Counted from the stretch's first letter, positions 1-6,793 are shown. The stretch is DNA of 38,291 bases from Limisphaerales bacterium (GCA_003134375.1 PLAY01000016.1:1-38291); one strand, 5' to 3'. Notes: generated from the sequence alone by a model not told the origin. Numbers and translations: made by a program.

Positions 1-66
1 GAAACCAAATGGGAAATCCCAGATCAAATGATTTGAACAACCAAAACCATCAACCAACGAATCCAT

Positions 67-282
67 ATGAAAGGTCCTCTGCTGGTCGTGTTTGTCATCG
101 TCATCGTCCTCCTGGTGATCTGGGATGGAATATGGAAACTGATCGCCTTGTGGAAGAGTGCGCGCCACAACCAACTGGCGTGGTTCATCTGTCTCGCCAT
201 CTTCAACACCGCAGGTATTTTGCCCATCCTTTACATTCTGTGTTTTCAGAAGACCGGGCCGCCGGCGCCACCAAGAATGTGA
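67..282 (+). CDS. Small two-helix membrane protein, DUF5652-like
   Basis: A 71-residue protein of unknown function. Residues 3-20 and about 38-60 are strongly hydrophobic and should form two membrane helices. Between them lies a short aromatic and basic stretch with WDGIWKLIALWKSAR. The second helix has NTAGILPILYI followed by a Phe-Gln-Lys end. That W-x3-WK...ALW...AR / NT-GILPI-Y pattern is what I recall for DUF5652 proteins, which are short and often sit alone. The ATG at 67 is the only start giving the full first helix. It is followed 56 bp later by another small membrane protein on the same strand, so the two may be cotranscribed. The family name is from memory; the two-helix topology is visible. 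Confidence 0.7.
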   Translation: MKGPLLVVFVIVIVLLVIWDGIWKLIALWKSARHNQLAWFICLAIFNTAGILPILYILCFQKTGPPAPPRM

Positions 283-338
283 GTCATGCCGGAAAATTTC
301 GCCCCTGAATCCGGAATAACCATTTAAGAACGGTCCTG

Positions 339-842
339 ATGAAAAAAAACGCGGTTCCATTCGTCGTGCTCGGGCCTCTTTGCGCGGGCTATTTGATCTT
401 CATCGCCGGGTCAGCCTCGCTGCTGCCGGAGCGGGTGGCATCCCACTTTGGCGGCGGCGGCGAGGCAAACGGTTGGATGAACCGTTCCGCAGACCTGGCC
501 TTTTTGGGCGGGCTGGGCGTGGGCCTGCCTTTGTTTTTTATCGTCCTCTCTCTTGTGACCGGATTGGTGCCGGCACGGTTTGTGAACCTCCCGCACCGCG
601 AGTATTGGCTGTCGCCGGAGCGCCTGGCGCAGACCCGCGCCTATATCTCGCGCCAGATGATTTGGATGAGTTGCCTGATGATCTTGTTTCTGGCGGGAAT
701 CCATTATTTGACGATTCTCGCCAACCGCGCAACGCCGCCGCATCTGCCGATGGGTTTGTTACTGGCGCTAACCGGCGGTTTTTTGTCCGGAGTCGCGGCA
801 TGGAGCGTCGTTTTCATCCGTCATTTCCTAAAAACCGCTTGA
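339..842 (+). CDS. DUF1648-domain membrane protein
   Basis: A 167-residue integral membrane protein. The N-terminal half has a hydrophobic helix (about residues 7-28), then the stretch LPERVASHFGGGGEANGW (about 29-46). This fits the DUF1648 signature, in which a 'P..V..HF...G.ANGW' motif follows the first helix; SdpI-type proteins carry the same domain. Further helices are near residues 54-76, 108-126 and 138-160. No catalytic motif is visible. Its last 43 bases overlap the start proposed for the downstream sigma factor, so the two genes are probably translationally coupled. Function is unknown; a role in envelope sensing next to a sigma factor would be speculation. Confidence 0.72.
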   Translation: MKKNAVPFVVLGPLCAGYLIFIAGSASLLPERVASHFGGGGEANGWMNRSADLAFLGGLGVGLPLFFIVLSLVTGLVPARFVNLPHREYWLSPERLAQTRAYISRQMIWMSCLMILFLAGIHYLTILANRATPPHLPMGLLLALTGGFLSGVAAWSVVFIRHFLKTA

Positions 843-1585
843 CCTCCGATGCATCCACGCCGTCCACAGGCGCCCCGGGCGACGTCTTCGCCACGACGCA
901 TTGGACGGTCGTGCTCGCCGCCGGACGACGCAGCACGCCGCAATCCGACCACGCGCTGGAGGAGCTTTGCCGCGCCTACTGGTTTCCGCTCTATGCTTAC
1001 GTTCGCCGGCACGGTCACACGAAGGAGGACGCCGAGGATTTGACCCAGGCCTTCTTCGCGCGCTTTCTTGAGAAAAATTATCTCGCCGGCCTGAGCGCCG
1101 AACGCGGCCGTTTCCGCGCCTTCCTGCTCGCGTCGTTGAAGCATTTTCTCGCCAATGAATGGGACAAATCCCGGCGCCGGAAACGCGGCGGCGTGACGCC
1201 GCTGTCCTTGGACTGGCAGACCGCTGACGCGCAATTTCAAATCGCCGACCCGACCGAGCCAAGTCCCGACAAGGCCTTCGACCGCGAGTGGGCCGTGACC
1301 TTGCTCGCCAAGGTCATCGAACGGCTGCAAACCGAGTACGAGGCGGACGGTCGGGGAAAACAGTTCGCGGAACTGAAAATTTTCCTCACCGCCGGCAAGG
1401 GTGCGTTGTCCCACGCCGCTGCCGCGAAAGCGTTGGGCATGGATGAAGGCGCGGTGCGCGTGGCGGTACACCGCTTGCGGAAGCGCTACCGGCAACTGCT
1501 CCGCGACGAAATCGCGCAAACCCTGGCTGATTCGGCAGACGTGGATGAGGAAATGCGCGCGCTGTTCGGAGCGTTTTCAGGGTAG
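800..1585 (+). CDS. ECF-like RNA polymerase sigma factor (sigma-70 family)
   Basis: A 261-residue sigma factor. The early FATTHWTVVLAA motif (residues 30-41) and the region-2 stretch LCRAYWFPLYAYVRR...EDAEDLTQAFFARFLE (57-91) are typical of the ECF-like sigma factors expanded in Verrucomicrobia and Planctomycetes. Region 4 is a helix-turn-helix near 203-235 (AAAAKALGMDEGAVRVAVHRLRKRYR). The linker between them is longer than in classical ECF sigmas, as usual in this group. The ATG at 800 lies inside the upstream gene. An in-frame TTG at 839, overlapping that gene's TGA, would give a protein starting just before FATTHW and is a real alternative. No anti-sigma factor or kinase follows, although such sigmas often neighbour Ser/Thr kinases. 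The TAG stop lies inside a repeat hairpin. Confidence 0.88.
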   Translation: MERRFHPSFPKNRLTSDASTPSTGAPGDVFATTHWTVVLAAGRRSTPQSDHALEELCRAYWFPLYAYVRRHGHTKEDAEDLTQAFFARFLEKNYLAGLSAERGRFRAFLLASLKHFLANEWDKSRRRKRGGVTPLSLDWQTADAQFQIADPTEPSPDKAFDREWAVTLLAKVIERLQTEYEADGRGKQFAELKIFLTAGKGALSHAAAAKALGMDEGAVRVAVHRLRKRYRQLLRDEIAQTLADSADVDEEMRALFGAFSG

Positions 1586-1627
1586 CACCCGCGTCTCGCG
1601 GGTCAAATTCGGCGTCCCGCCGAATTT
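1582..1627. repeat. GTAG-foot double hairpin after the sigma factor
   Basis: GTAG at 1582-1585 is followed by ACCCGCG (1587-1593) and CGCGGGT (1597-1603) with a 3-nt loop. A second hairpin has a 10-bp stem (1605-1614 with 1618-1627) around the loop TCC. The TAG of the foot is the sigma factor's stop codon. The hairpins might also act as a transcription barrier, but no T-tract follows. Confidence 0.75.
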
Positions 1628-1690
1628 CGTCGTGAACCACAGATTGCCGCAGTTCATTTGAGCATCAAGTAATCGTACATTTCGCGGTTG

Positions 1691-1730
1691 TTTCCGGCGC
1701 GACGCCGGAAACGACAGGCCGGAGGCCTGT
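1691..1730. repeat. Two adjacent short hairpins
   Basis: TTTCCGGCG (1691-1699) pairs with CGCCGGAAA (1703-1711) around CGA. ACAGGCC (1714-1720) pairs with GGCCTGT (1724-1730) around GGA. They lie in the non-coding stretch between the sigma factor and mqnE, which consists mostly of such palindromes (1582-1869). I see no promoter-like element that I can defend there. Confidence 0.65.
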
Positions 1731-1782
1731 GCCACCCACAAGCCAAGTGCATTTGCCTTGCCGCGCAAAAGGTGCTAACTCT

Positions 1783-1869
1783 GTAGCCGCGCTTGTGAAA
1801 GCGCGGATTGGTCCGCCGATTTGCATCCACCCTCCGCAGTATTGCTACGGAGGACGGGTCGGCGGCTAC
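1783..1869. repeat. GTAGCCGC...GCGGCTAC palindromic element (87 bp) before mqnE
   Basis: The element has perfect 8-bp terminal inverted repeats. Its left end is a GTAG foot followed by the hairpin CCGCGCTT-GTGA-AAGCGCGG. The same left end recurs at 31256. An internal stem pairs CCTCCG with CGGAGG. The right end stops 7 bp before the mqnE ATG, so the element makes up nearly the whole mqnE leader. Confidence 0.8.
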
Positions 1870-1876
1870 GAGTAAA

Positions 1877-3199
1877 ATGAATTTCTTCGTTCAACACAGC
1901 GAATTGCGCGACCTCTACGACAAGGTGGCCGCCGGGGAACGTATTTCCGAGGCCGATGCGCTCCGGCTGTTTGAGTCGAAGGATTTGAACGCCGTCGGCG
2001 CCATCGCGGACCTGGCGCGCCAGAAAAAGATCGGCAACCGCGCCAGCTACATCATCAATCGTTACATCAACTACTCGAATTACTGCATCCTGTCGTGCCA
2101 GTTCTGCTCGTTCGCGCGCAAGAAACGCGACGCCGACGGCTTCGAGCTAACCGTCGAACAAATTGTGCAAAAGGTGCGGGAAGCCTTGAAACTCGGCATC
2201 ACCGAACTGCACATCGTTGGCGGGCTGCATCCATCGCTGCCGTTCAGCTATTACACCGACATGCTCAAGGCGTTGCGGGCGCTGGATGCGCCTGCTCCAT
2301 GTAGCGCAGCCGTCCCGGCTGCGAGTTCCAGCAGCGTCTCGCTGCCAGACAACGGGAAAACGGGTAATCCTCGCACCGGGACGGCGCGGGAACTCGCAGG
2401 CGAGGACGCCTGCGCTACGCCAAACACCTACGGCAGCGCTCCCAGGTTGCATCTCAAATGCTTCACCGCGATTGAAATTTTACACCTCGCCTGGCTCGCG
2501 AAAAAATCCGTCGAACAAACTTTGGTTGAACTGAAGGCCGCCGGGCTGGATTCGCTCACCGGCGGCGGCGCGGAAATTTTTCGACCGGAAGTCCGCTCGG
2601 CCATCGCCCGGGGCAAGGAATCCGCGGCGGAATATCTGGACGTGCATCGCACGTGGCACAAGCTGGGCGGGCGCAGCACCTGCACGATGCTCTACGGCCA
2701 CGTCGAATCGCTGGCCGACCGCGTGGACCATCTGCGACAGTTGCGCGCGTTGCAGGACGAGACGCGCGGCTTCGTGGGCTTTGTGCCGCTGCCGTACCAG
2801 CCGGAAGACAACGACATCCCGGTGGAAAATCCGCCGACCGGTTTCGATGCGCTGCGCACCATCGCCGTGAGCCGCGTCTATCTCGACAACTTCGACCACA
2901 TCACCGCGTATTGGGTGGGCATGGGGCTGAAGCTGGCGCAGGTGGCATTGAGCTACGGCGCGGACGATTTGCACGGCACCATCATCGAGGAACATATCTT
3001 CCACATGGCCGGCGCGACCTCGCCGCAATTGCAGACCGAGACGGAAATGATTAAAGCCATCCGCGAAGCCGGCCGCACGCCGGTGCAACGCAACACGTTT
3101 TACGAACCAATCAAGATTCTGGAAAGCGCACCCGTGCCAGACGCGACCGAAAATTCAGCACGTTCCAAAGTGTTGGAAGACAATCTGGCAACGGCGTAA
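1877..3199 (+). CDS. mqnE: Aminofutalosine synthase MqnE (radical SAM), with in-frame repeat insertion
   Basis: A 440-residue radical SAM enzyme. MqnE joins 3-[(1-carboxyvinyl)oxy]benzoate to S-adenosylmethionine to make 6-amino-6-deoxyfutalosine in the futalosine route to menaquinone. The cluster-binding CxxxCxxC motif is at Cys70, Cys74 and Cys77 (NYCILSCQFCSF). It is followed by LHIVGGLHPSLPFSYY (111-126) and LHLKCFTAIE (191-200), both characteristic of MqnE. Between RALD (134-137) and LHLK, where the family normally has only a few residues, there is a low-complexity stretch of about 53 residues encoded by a palindromic repeat. The C-terminal half continues normally (LTGGGAEIF, GFVPLPYQPEDN, HMAGATSP), so the gene appears intact and in frame. 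The ATG at 1877 is chosen because residues from MNFF onward align with the family; upstream codons are repeat. mqnA follows 57 bp later. Confidence 0.93.
   Translation: MNFFVQHSELRDLYDKVAAGERISEADALRLFESKDLNAVGAIADLARQKKIGNRASYIINRYINYSNYCILSCQFCSFARKKRDADGFELTVEQIVQKVREALKLGITELHIVGGLHPSLPFSYYTDMLKALRALDAPAPCSAAVPAASSSSVSLPDNGKTGNPRTGTARELAGEDACATPNTYGSAPRLHLKCFTAIEILHLAWLAKKSVEQTLVELKAAGLDSLTGGGAEIFRPEVRSAIARGKESAAEYLDVHRTWHKLGGRSTCTMLYGHVESLADRVDHLRQLRALQDETRGFVGFVPLPYQPEDNDIPVENPPTGFDALRTIAVSRVYLDNFDHITAYWVGMGLKLAQVALSYGADDLHGTIIEEHIFHMAGATSPQLQTETEMIKAIREAGRTPVQRNTFYEPIKILESAPVPDATENSARSKVLEDNLATA
2301..2418. repeat. 118-bp GTAGCGCAG...CTGCGCTAC element inside mqnE
   Basis: The ends GTAGCGCAG and CTGCGCTAC are perfect inverted repeats. 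The left half reads GTAG + CGCAGCCG-TCC-CGGCTGCG + AGTTCC. The right half, read on the opposite strand, is GTAG + CGCAGGCG-TCCT-CGCCTGCG + AGTTCCC. The element is therefore a head-to-head pair of near-identical hairpin units, like a BIME. It lies wholly within the mqnE reading frame (about residues 142-181) without introducing a stop. Confidence 0.9.
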
Positions 3200-3210
3200 G
3201 CCGATGCTAC

Positions 3211-3242
3211 CTTTGCGGCTTTGCGCCTTCGCGCCTTTGCGT
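3211..3242. repeat. 8-bp tandem array (CTTTGCGN x4)
   Basis: Four octamers in a row: CTTTGCGG, CTTTGCGC, CTTCGCGC and CTTTGCGT. They are followed by TAAAA and fill most of the 57-bp gap between mqnE and mqnA. The array leaves little room for a separate promoter, which fits cotranscription of the two genes. Confidence 0.75.
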
Positions 3243-3256
3243 TAAAATCTTCGCGC

Positions 3257-4027
3257 ATGTCTGCTGACACCCCGAAATTTCGCATCGGCTCGGTGCCATA
3301 TCTCAACGCCGTGCCACTTACGCGCGGCATCGAGAGCGAAGTCATTTTCGCCACGCCCGCCCGGCTCGCCGAAATGCTCCGCCGGGATGAGCTCGACGCC
3401 GCGCTCGTCAGCGTTACCGAGGTTTTGCTCAATGACCGCTACGACATCCTCGACGGCGTCGCCATCGCATCGCTGGGGGAGGTGTACAGCGTGCTGCTGG
3501 CGCACTGCGTGCCGCTGGAAAGCATCACGGAAGTTTTTTGCGACCCGGCTTCGCTGGCCAGCATGAACTTGTTGAAGGTTCTGCTGGCGGAACGCGGCTT
3601 GAAGCCAGAATTCAAACCGTTGCCCGACTACGACACCGCCTCGCAACGCGATGCCGTGCTGCTGATCGGCGACCGGGCGATTGATTTTCAACGCGCCACG
3701 CCTGTGCATGAAATTTTCGATCTCGGCACGGCGTGGTATGAACTGACGAATCTGCCGTTCGTTTATGCCGTGTGGGCGTTGCGGCGTGGGATTGAAAACA
3801 AGGCCCTGTGCCGCGAACTGCGCGAGACGAAGGATTTCGGGATGGAAACGCTGGATTACCTCATCGAAACCCGCGAGGAATATGACGAGGATTTCCGCCG
3901 TGATTACCTCGGCTGGCATGTCCACTACCATCTGGCCGAGGACGAGAAGCGCGGTATCGCGAAATTTGCCGAACTGCTCCAAAAACACGGCTTCGGGCCG
4001 GTGTATGAACCCAAATATGTGAGTTGA
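3257..4027 (+). CDS. mqnA: Chorismate dehydratase MqnA
   Basis: A 256-residue soluble protein of the MqnA/MqnD fold (periplasmic-binding-protein-like). It dehydrates chorismate to 3-[(1-carboxyvinyl)oxy]benzoate, the substrate of MqnE encoded just upstream. Visible family features are the opening FRIGSVPYLNAVPL (residues 8-21), the ASLGEVYSVLL segment, LIGDRAI and the FDLGTAWYELTNLPFVYAVW segment. Length is normal for the family. ATG at 3257 is preferred because the RIGSVPYLN motif follows directly; an upstream in-frame start would be encoded by the octamer array. No Shine-Dalgarno sequence is obvious. The remaining futalosine genes (mqnB, mqnC, mqnD) are not in this window. Confidence 0.94.
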   Translation: MSADTPKFRIGSVPYLNAVPLTRGIESEVIFATPARLAEMLRRDELDAALVSVTEVLLNDRYDILDGVAIASLGEVYSVLLAHCVPLESITEVFCDPASLASMNLLKVLLAERGLKPEFKPLPDYDTASQRDAVLLIGDRAIDFQRATPVHEIFDLGTAWYELTNLPFVYAVWALRRGIENKALCRELRETKDFGMETLDYLIETREEYDEDFRRDYLGWHVHYHLAEDEKRGIAKFAELLQKHGFGPVYEPKYVS

Positions 4028-4040
4028 AGAATTTTCAGGG

Positions 4041-4128
4041 GAACATCGAACATCCAACATCGAACGCTGAACACCCAATGTTCCCCTTCGATGTTCGATG
4101 TTGGATGTTCAGTGTTCGATGTTTCCTC
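4041..4128. repeat. Inverted 7-bp arrays (GAACATC type) between convergent genes
   Basis: On the left are five heptamers (GAACATC, GAACATC, CAACATC, GAACGCT, GAACACC). On the right are complementary units (GATGTTC, GATGTTG, GATGTTC, AGTGTTC, GATGTTT). An 18-bp perfect stem can form between 4048-4065 and 4093-4110 with a loop of about 27 nt. Lying between convergent mqnA and the nucleotidyltransferase, it could act as a two-way terminator, though there is no T-tract. The right arm encodes the last residues and stop of the minus-strand gene. Confidence 0.85.
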
Positions 4129-4867
4129 TTTCCAGCTTCGCCAGCGTCTCGGGATCGCGCACGTCCACCCAGCGGCCTTGAATTTCCAGGCCCGCCAGCT
4201 TTTGCCCGCCGGCCACGATGGCGCTGATGGCGTCGGTCAGTTCGTATTCGCCGCGCGGGGACTTTTGCAGCATGGCCGTGAAATCGAACAGCGACGGGCG
4301 AAAAATATAAATCCCCGCGTTATACCAGACCGGTGCGTTGGGTTTGAGCCAGCCGTCGCGGCGCAATTGCTCCAACTGCTCCGCCGATGGTTTTTCCACC
4401 AGCCGCTTGAGGCAGAATTGTTCGTCGAAAAAGTTCAGGCCGCCCTTGGTCACGTCTTCGCCGCGCGTGACGGTGATGACGCCGGCAAAATTGCCTTCGC
4501 CGAAGCGCCGGAGCATCTGCGGATACGTTTCGGGCGGAACCAGAATGTCGCCGTAAGTCAGGAGAAACGGGGAATCGCCGATGAAAGCCTTCGCCAGTTC
4601 CGGCGCCTTCCCGGTGCCGTCCTGGACGACCTGCCGTCCAAACGCAATGCGCGCGTTCCATTTCGACCCGTCGCCGAAATGATTTTCGACAGCCTCGGCG
4701 TGCCAGCCGGTGACGATGAAGATGTCGCGGACGCCCGCCGCCAGAATGCCGGCGACAATGTATTCGAGGATGGGTTTGCCCTGGTGGCGAAGCATGGGCT
4801 TGGGCAACTCGTTGGTGAGTTCCCGCATGCGCGTGCCTTTGCCGGCGGCCAGAATGACAGCTTTCAC
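4109..4867 (-). CDS. Sugar-1-phosphate nucleotidyltransferase (RmlA/GlmU-like)
   Basis: A 252-residue single-domain nucleotidyltransferase. Such enzymes transfer a nucleotidyl group from an NTP to a sugar 1-phosphate for polysaccharide or cell-wall synthesis. The nucleotide-binding loop LAAGKGTRM (residues 6-14), LPKPML (21-26) and the metal-binding YGDIL are present, as are VEKP, YNAGIYIF and GRWVDVRDPETL, a typical C-terminal end. There is no left-handed beta-helix acyltransferase domain, so it is not a full GlmU. The sugar specificity cannot be read from the sequence. The start is GTG at 4867, placed immediately before the beta-strand AVILAAG. The last four residues (NIEH) and the TGA fall within the adjacent heptamer array, so the native C-terminus has probably been rewritten. 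Confidence 0.9.
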   Translation of the reverse strand: MKAVILAAGKGTRMRELTNELPKPMLRHQGKPILEYIVAGILAAGVRDIFIVTGWHAEAVENHFGDGSKWNARIAFGRQVVQDGTGKAPELAKAFIGDSPFLLTYGDILVPPETYPQMLRRFGEGNFAGVITVTRGEDVTKGGLNFFDEQFCLKRLVEKPSAEQLEQLRRDGWLKPNAPVWYNAGIYIFRPSLFDFTAMLQKSPRGEYELTDAISAIVAGGQKLAGLEIQGRWVDVRDPETLAKLERGNIEH

Positions 4868-4881
4868 GGACGGAATTTAAC

Positions 4882-4910
4882 CACGGATGAACACGGATGA
4901 ACACGGATTT
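4882..4910. repeat. 10-bp tandem array (CACGGATGAA)
   Basis: Two full copies of CACGGATGAA and a third partial copy lie 15 bp upstream of the nucleotidyltransferase start on the minus strand. The rest of the 400-bp gap to 5267 holds the palindrome at 5124-5254. The stretch 4911-5123 shows nothing I can name. Confidence 0.7.
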
Positions 4911-5123
4911 TTAATGCCAAGATACCAAGCCGGTAGCAATGCGACTGGAAATTTCCGATCACCGTCAACTTGCTGCCTCTATCCAAAGTTGACAGGTTGC
5001 GCGCAAGATATCATCTGGACTTGCTTTTTCAGCCATCGCCACCCGCGCTGCGTTTGCTGCTGCTTTCGCTGCTGACGAAGTTGCCTCTTCCACTCTTTTC
5101 ACTCCCCAACGTGATGGCGTCGC

Positions 5124-5254
5124 GTAGGACAGGCGTCGCGCCTGTCTCCATCTTCACCACTCACATTCACCGTTCGGTGTGACTGCATTCGCGGCCATTC
5201 TTTCAACAAGACCAAGGGCTTTCCAGTTAGAGACAGGCGCGACGCCTGTCCTAC
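5124..5254. repeat. 131-bp palindromic element with 25-bp perfect terminal inverted repeats
   Basis: Left arm 5124-5148 and right arm 5230-5254 are exact reverse complements. Each arm is GTAG plus the hairpin GACAGGCG-TCG-CGCCTGTC. This is the least diverged element in the window. It ends 13 bp beyond the stop codon of the PfkB kinase gene. Confidence 0.9.
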
Positions 5255-5267
5255 GGCATCGTTCCGG

Positions 5268-6167
5268 CTAAAACTTCGTCAGCTTTTCCAGTTCCTTCAC
5301 GCGGCGGTCAATGTCGGCGCGTTTGATCGCCGTGGTGCGCGTCAGGCCGAAGCCTTCACAGCAGAATGACGCCGTGACGCTGCCGTAAATCATCGCGCGC
5401 CGGAGGTTGGCATCAATCGAGCCTTTGGCGGCGGCGAGATAACCCATCATGCCGCCTACGAATGAATCGCCCGCGCCGGTGGGGTCCACCACCGTGGACA
5501 GCGGATACGCCGGACAGAGGAAAAATCCCTTCGGCCCGGACAGGATGGAGCCGTGCGACCCTTTTTTTATGATCACATACTTTGGACCCAGCTTGTGGAT
5601 TTTTTTCACCGCGGCAAACATGTTGTCCTCCTTGGTCAACTGGTACGCCTCGCCATCGTTGAGCACAAATCCGTCGAGGCGCGGGAGCAGCCGCAACAAA
5701 TCCACCAGCGCGATGTTCAGCCACAGGTCCATCGTGTCGGCCACGACGAATTTGGGCTGGCGCATCTGATCCAACACGTGAAGCTGGAGCGCGGGTGCGA
5801 TGTTCGCCAGCAGCACGAACGGCACGGCCTGGTGTGCCTTGGGCAGCGTGGGCGTGAAGGTCTCAAACACGCCGAGCTCGGTCAGCAGCGTGCGGCGGTT
5901 GTTCAGGTTCGCCTCGTATTCGCCCGACCAATGGAAGGTTTTGCCGGGCAGAATCTGCAGGCCGTCGAGATCAATTTTATGCCGGCGGTAAAGTTCGAGG
6001 TATTTCTTCGGAAAATCGTCGCCGACCACGCCGATCAATTTGACCGGGCCGAAAAAGCTCGCGGCGACGGCGGCATGGCTGGCCGAGCCGCCGAGCAGGC
6101 GCGGATTTTCCGCGTTCGGAGTTTTGATGGAGTCCAGCGCGGTTGAACCGACAATTAAAACGCTCAT
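5268..6167 (-). CDS. PfkB-family carbohydrate/nucleoside kinase
   Basis: A 299-residue ribokinase-fold kinase that phosphorylates a sugar or nucleoside hydroxyl with ATP. The N-terminal GGSASHAAVAAS segment (residues 26-37) and the anion-hole/catalytic signature DPTGAGDSF (228-236, catalytic base Asp234) are intact. VVGDDFP and the VIIKKGSHGS strand are also typical. The substrate cannot be assigned; it resembles the adenosine-kinase-like or unclassified PfkB proteins of Verrucomicrobia rather than ribokinase itself. The ATG at 6167 overlaps the TGA of a tiny upstream ORF as ATGA. That suggests coupling and an operon running from the glyoxalase-like gene through the small ORF to this kinase. 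Confidence 0.9.
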   Translation of the reverse strand: MSVLIVGSTALDSIKTPNAENPRLLGGSASHAAVAASFFGPVKLIGVVGDDFPKKYLELYRRHKIDLDGLQILPGKTFHWSGEYEANLNNRRTLLTELGVFETFTPTLPKAHQAVPFVLLANIAPALQLHVLDQMRQPKFVVADTMDLWLNIALVDLLRLLPRLDGFVLNDGEAYQLTKEDNMFAAVKKIHKLGPKYVIIKKGSHGSILSGPKGFFLCPAYPLSTVVDPTGAGDSFVGGMMGYLAAAKGSIDANLRRAMIYGSVTASFCCEGFGLTRTTAIKRADIDRRVKELEKLTKF

Positions 6168-6316
6168 GTTAAATTTCTATTGCACTGGTGACGATAAGGC
6201 TTCACCAAACCAGCAAACGCATCAAGATATTCCGCGAGTGGTCGGCGCGGCGATTTTTTCTTCGATTGTCGAACGGTTTTCCGGGCGACGGCACGTGTTG
6301 ATTTTGCATTTTTCAT
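6164..6316 (-). CDS. Possible 50-residue basic protein
   Basis: A 50-codon ORF between the glyoxalase-like gene (stop 13 bp upstream) and the PfkB kinase, whose ATG overlaps its TGA by four bases. The first half is very rich in Lys and Arg (KNAKSTRAVARKTVRQSKKK). It is followed by SPRRPLAEYLDAFAGLVKP, which could form one amphipathic helix. I do not recognise it with confidence; it loosely recalls short antitoxin-like proteins whose C-terminus would here be shortened. The tight junctions on both sides are the main argument that it is translated. The lack of a visible Shine-Dalgarno sequence and the tiny size argue against. Confidence 0.4.
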   Translation of the reverse strand: MKNAKSTRAVARKTVRQSKKKSPRRPLAEYLDAFAGLVKPYRHQCNRNLT

Positions 6317-6329
6317 GGCAGGTGAAATT

Positions 6330-6725
6330 TCAGTGACCGCTCTTGCCCTTTTGTATGAGTTCGATTTCATAGCCTTCCGGCGCGTCAATGAAGGCAAATA
6401 CCGTGCCAGGGGAAGTGGTGGTGGGGCCGTCGGAATACTTCAGGCCGTGTTGGGCGAGGTGTTTGCCGAATTCCTCAAGATTGTCCACCTCGAACGCGAG
6501 ATGGGTAAGGTCGGCTTGCACCTGCACCGGGCCGGCGGCGGGAAAGCAGCAGATTTCAACCTGCTCCTCGCTGCCGGACGCCTTGAGAAAAACCAGTTCC
6601 GAACCACGCGGCGATTTGTGCCGCCGGATTTCCTCGAGGCCCAGCACGTTGCGGTAAAACTTTATCGTGCGTTCGAGATCGTTGACGCGGTAGCGCGTGT
6701 GCAACAGCTTTGTAACTTTGCTCAT
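6330..6725 (-). CDS. VOC-superfamily protein, glyoxalase I-like
   Basis: A 131-residue single-module VOC (vicinal oxygen chelate) protein very like lactoylglutathione lyase, which isomerises the hemithioacetal of methylglyoxal. LLHTRYRVNDLERTIKFYRNVLG opens the first beta-alpha-beta module. HLAFEVDNLEEF opens the second, and the end is FAFIDAPEGYEIELIQK. The likely metal ligands are His9, a Glu in the EEQVEIC strand, the His of HLAFEV and the Glu of YEIELI, matching the His-Glu-His-Glu set of GloA. Length is normal. Because many VOC proteins share this layout, methylglyoxal as substrate is likely but not proven. It appears to be the first gene of an operon with the small ORF and PfkB kinase. 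Confidence 0.85.
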   Translation of the reverse strand: MSKVTKLLHTRYRVNDLERTIKFYRNVLGLEEIRRHKSPRGSELVFLKASGSEEQVEICCFPAAGPVQVQADLTHLAFEVDNLEEFGKHLAQHGLKYSDGPTTTSPGTVFAFIDAPEGYEIELIQKGKSGH

Positions 6726-6740
6726 ACGCGAAATTTATCA

Positions 6741-6768
6741 GTCCAATGTCCGATGTCCAACGTCCAAT
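6741..6768. repeat. 7-bp array, GTCCAAT type, four units
   Basis: GTCCAAT, GTCCGAT, GTCCAAC and GTCCAAT in tandem, 15 bp upstream of the glyoxalase-like gene start. The array occupies the position where its promoter would be expected. Confidence 0.8.
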
Positions 6769-6793
6769 GTCGTCTCCGCATTGTTTCGGCAGG

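Noticed and set aside
2301-2418. mqnE as a broken gene (pseudogene) because of the repeat
   Set aside because: The frame is preserved across the element and all family motifs on both sides are intact, so an insertion-tolerant gene is the simpler reading.
2480-3088. Minus-strand ORF of 202 codons inside mqnE
   Set aside because: Shadow of mqnE; His- and Val-rich translation typical of the reverse complement of a GC-rich gene.
4887-5182. Small plus-strand ORFs (62 and 70 codons) in the gap between the nucleotidyltransferase and the kinase
   Set aside because: They run through a tandem array and the palindromic element, lack family features and have no supporting context.
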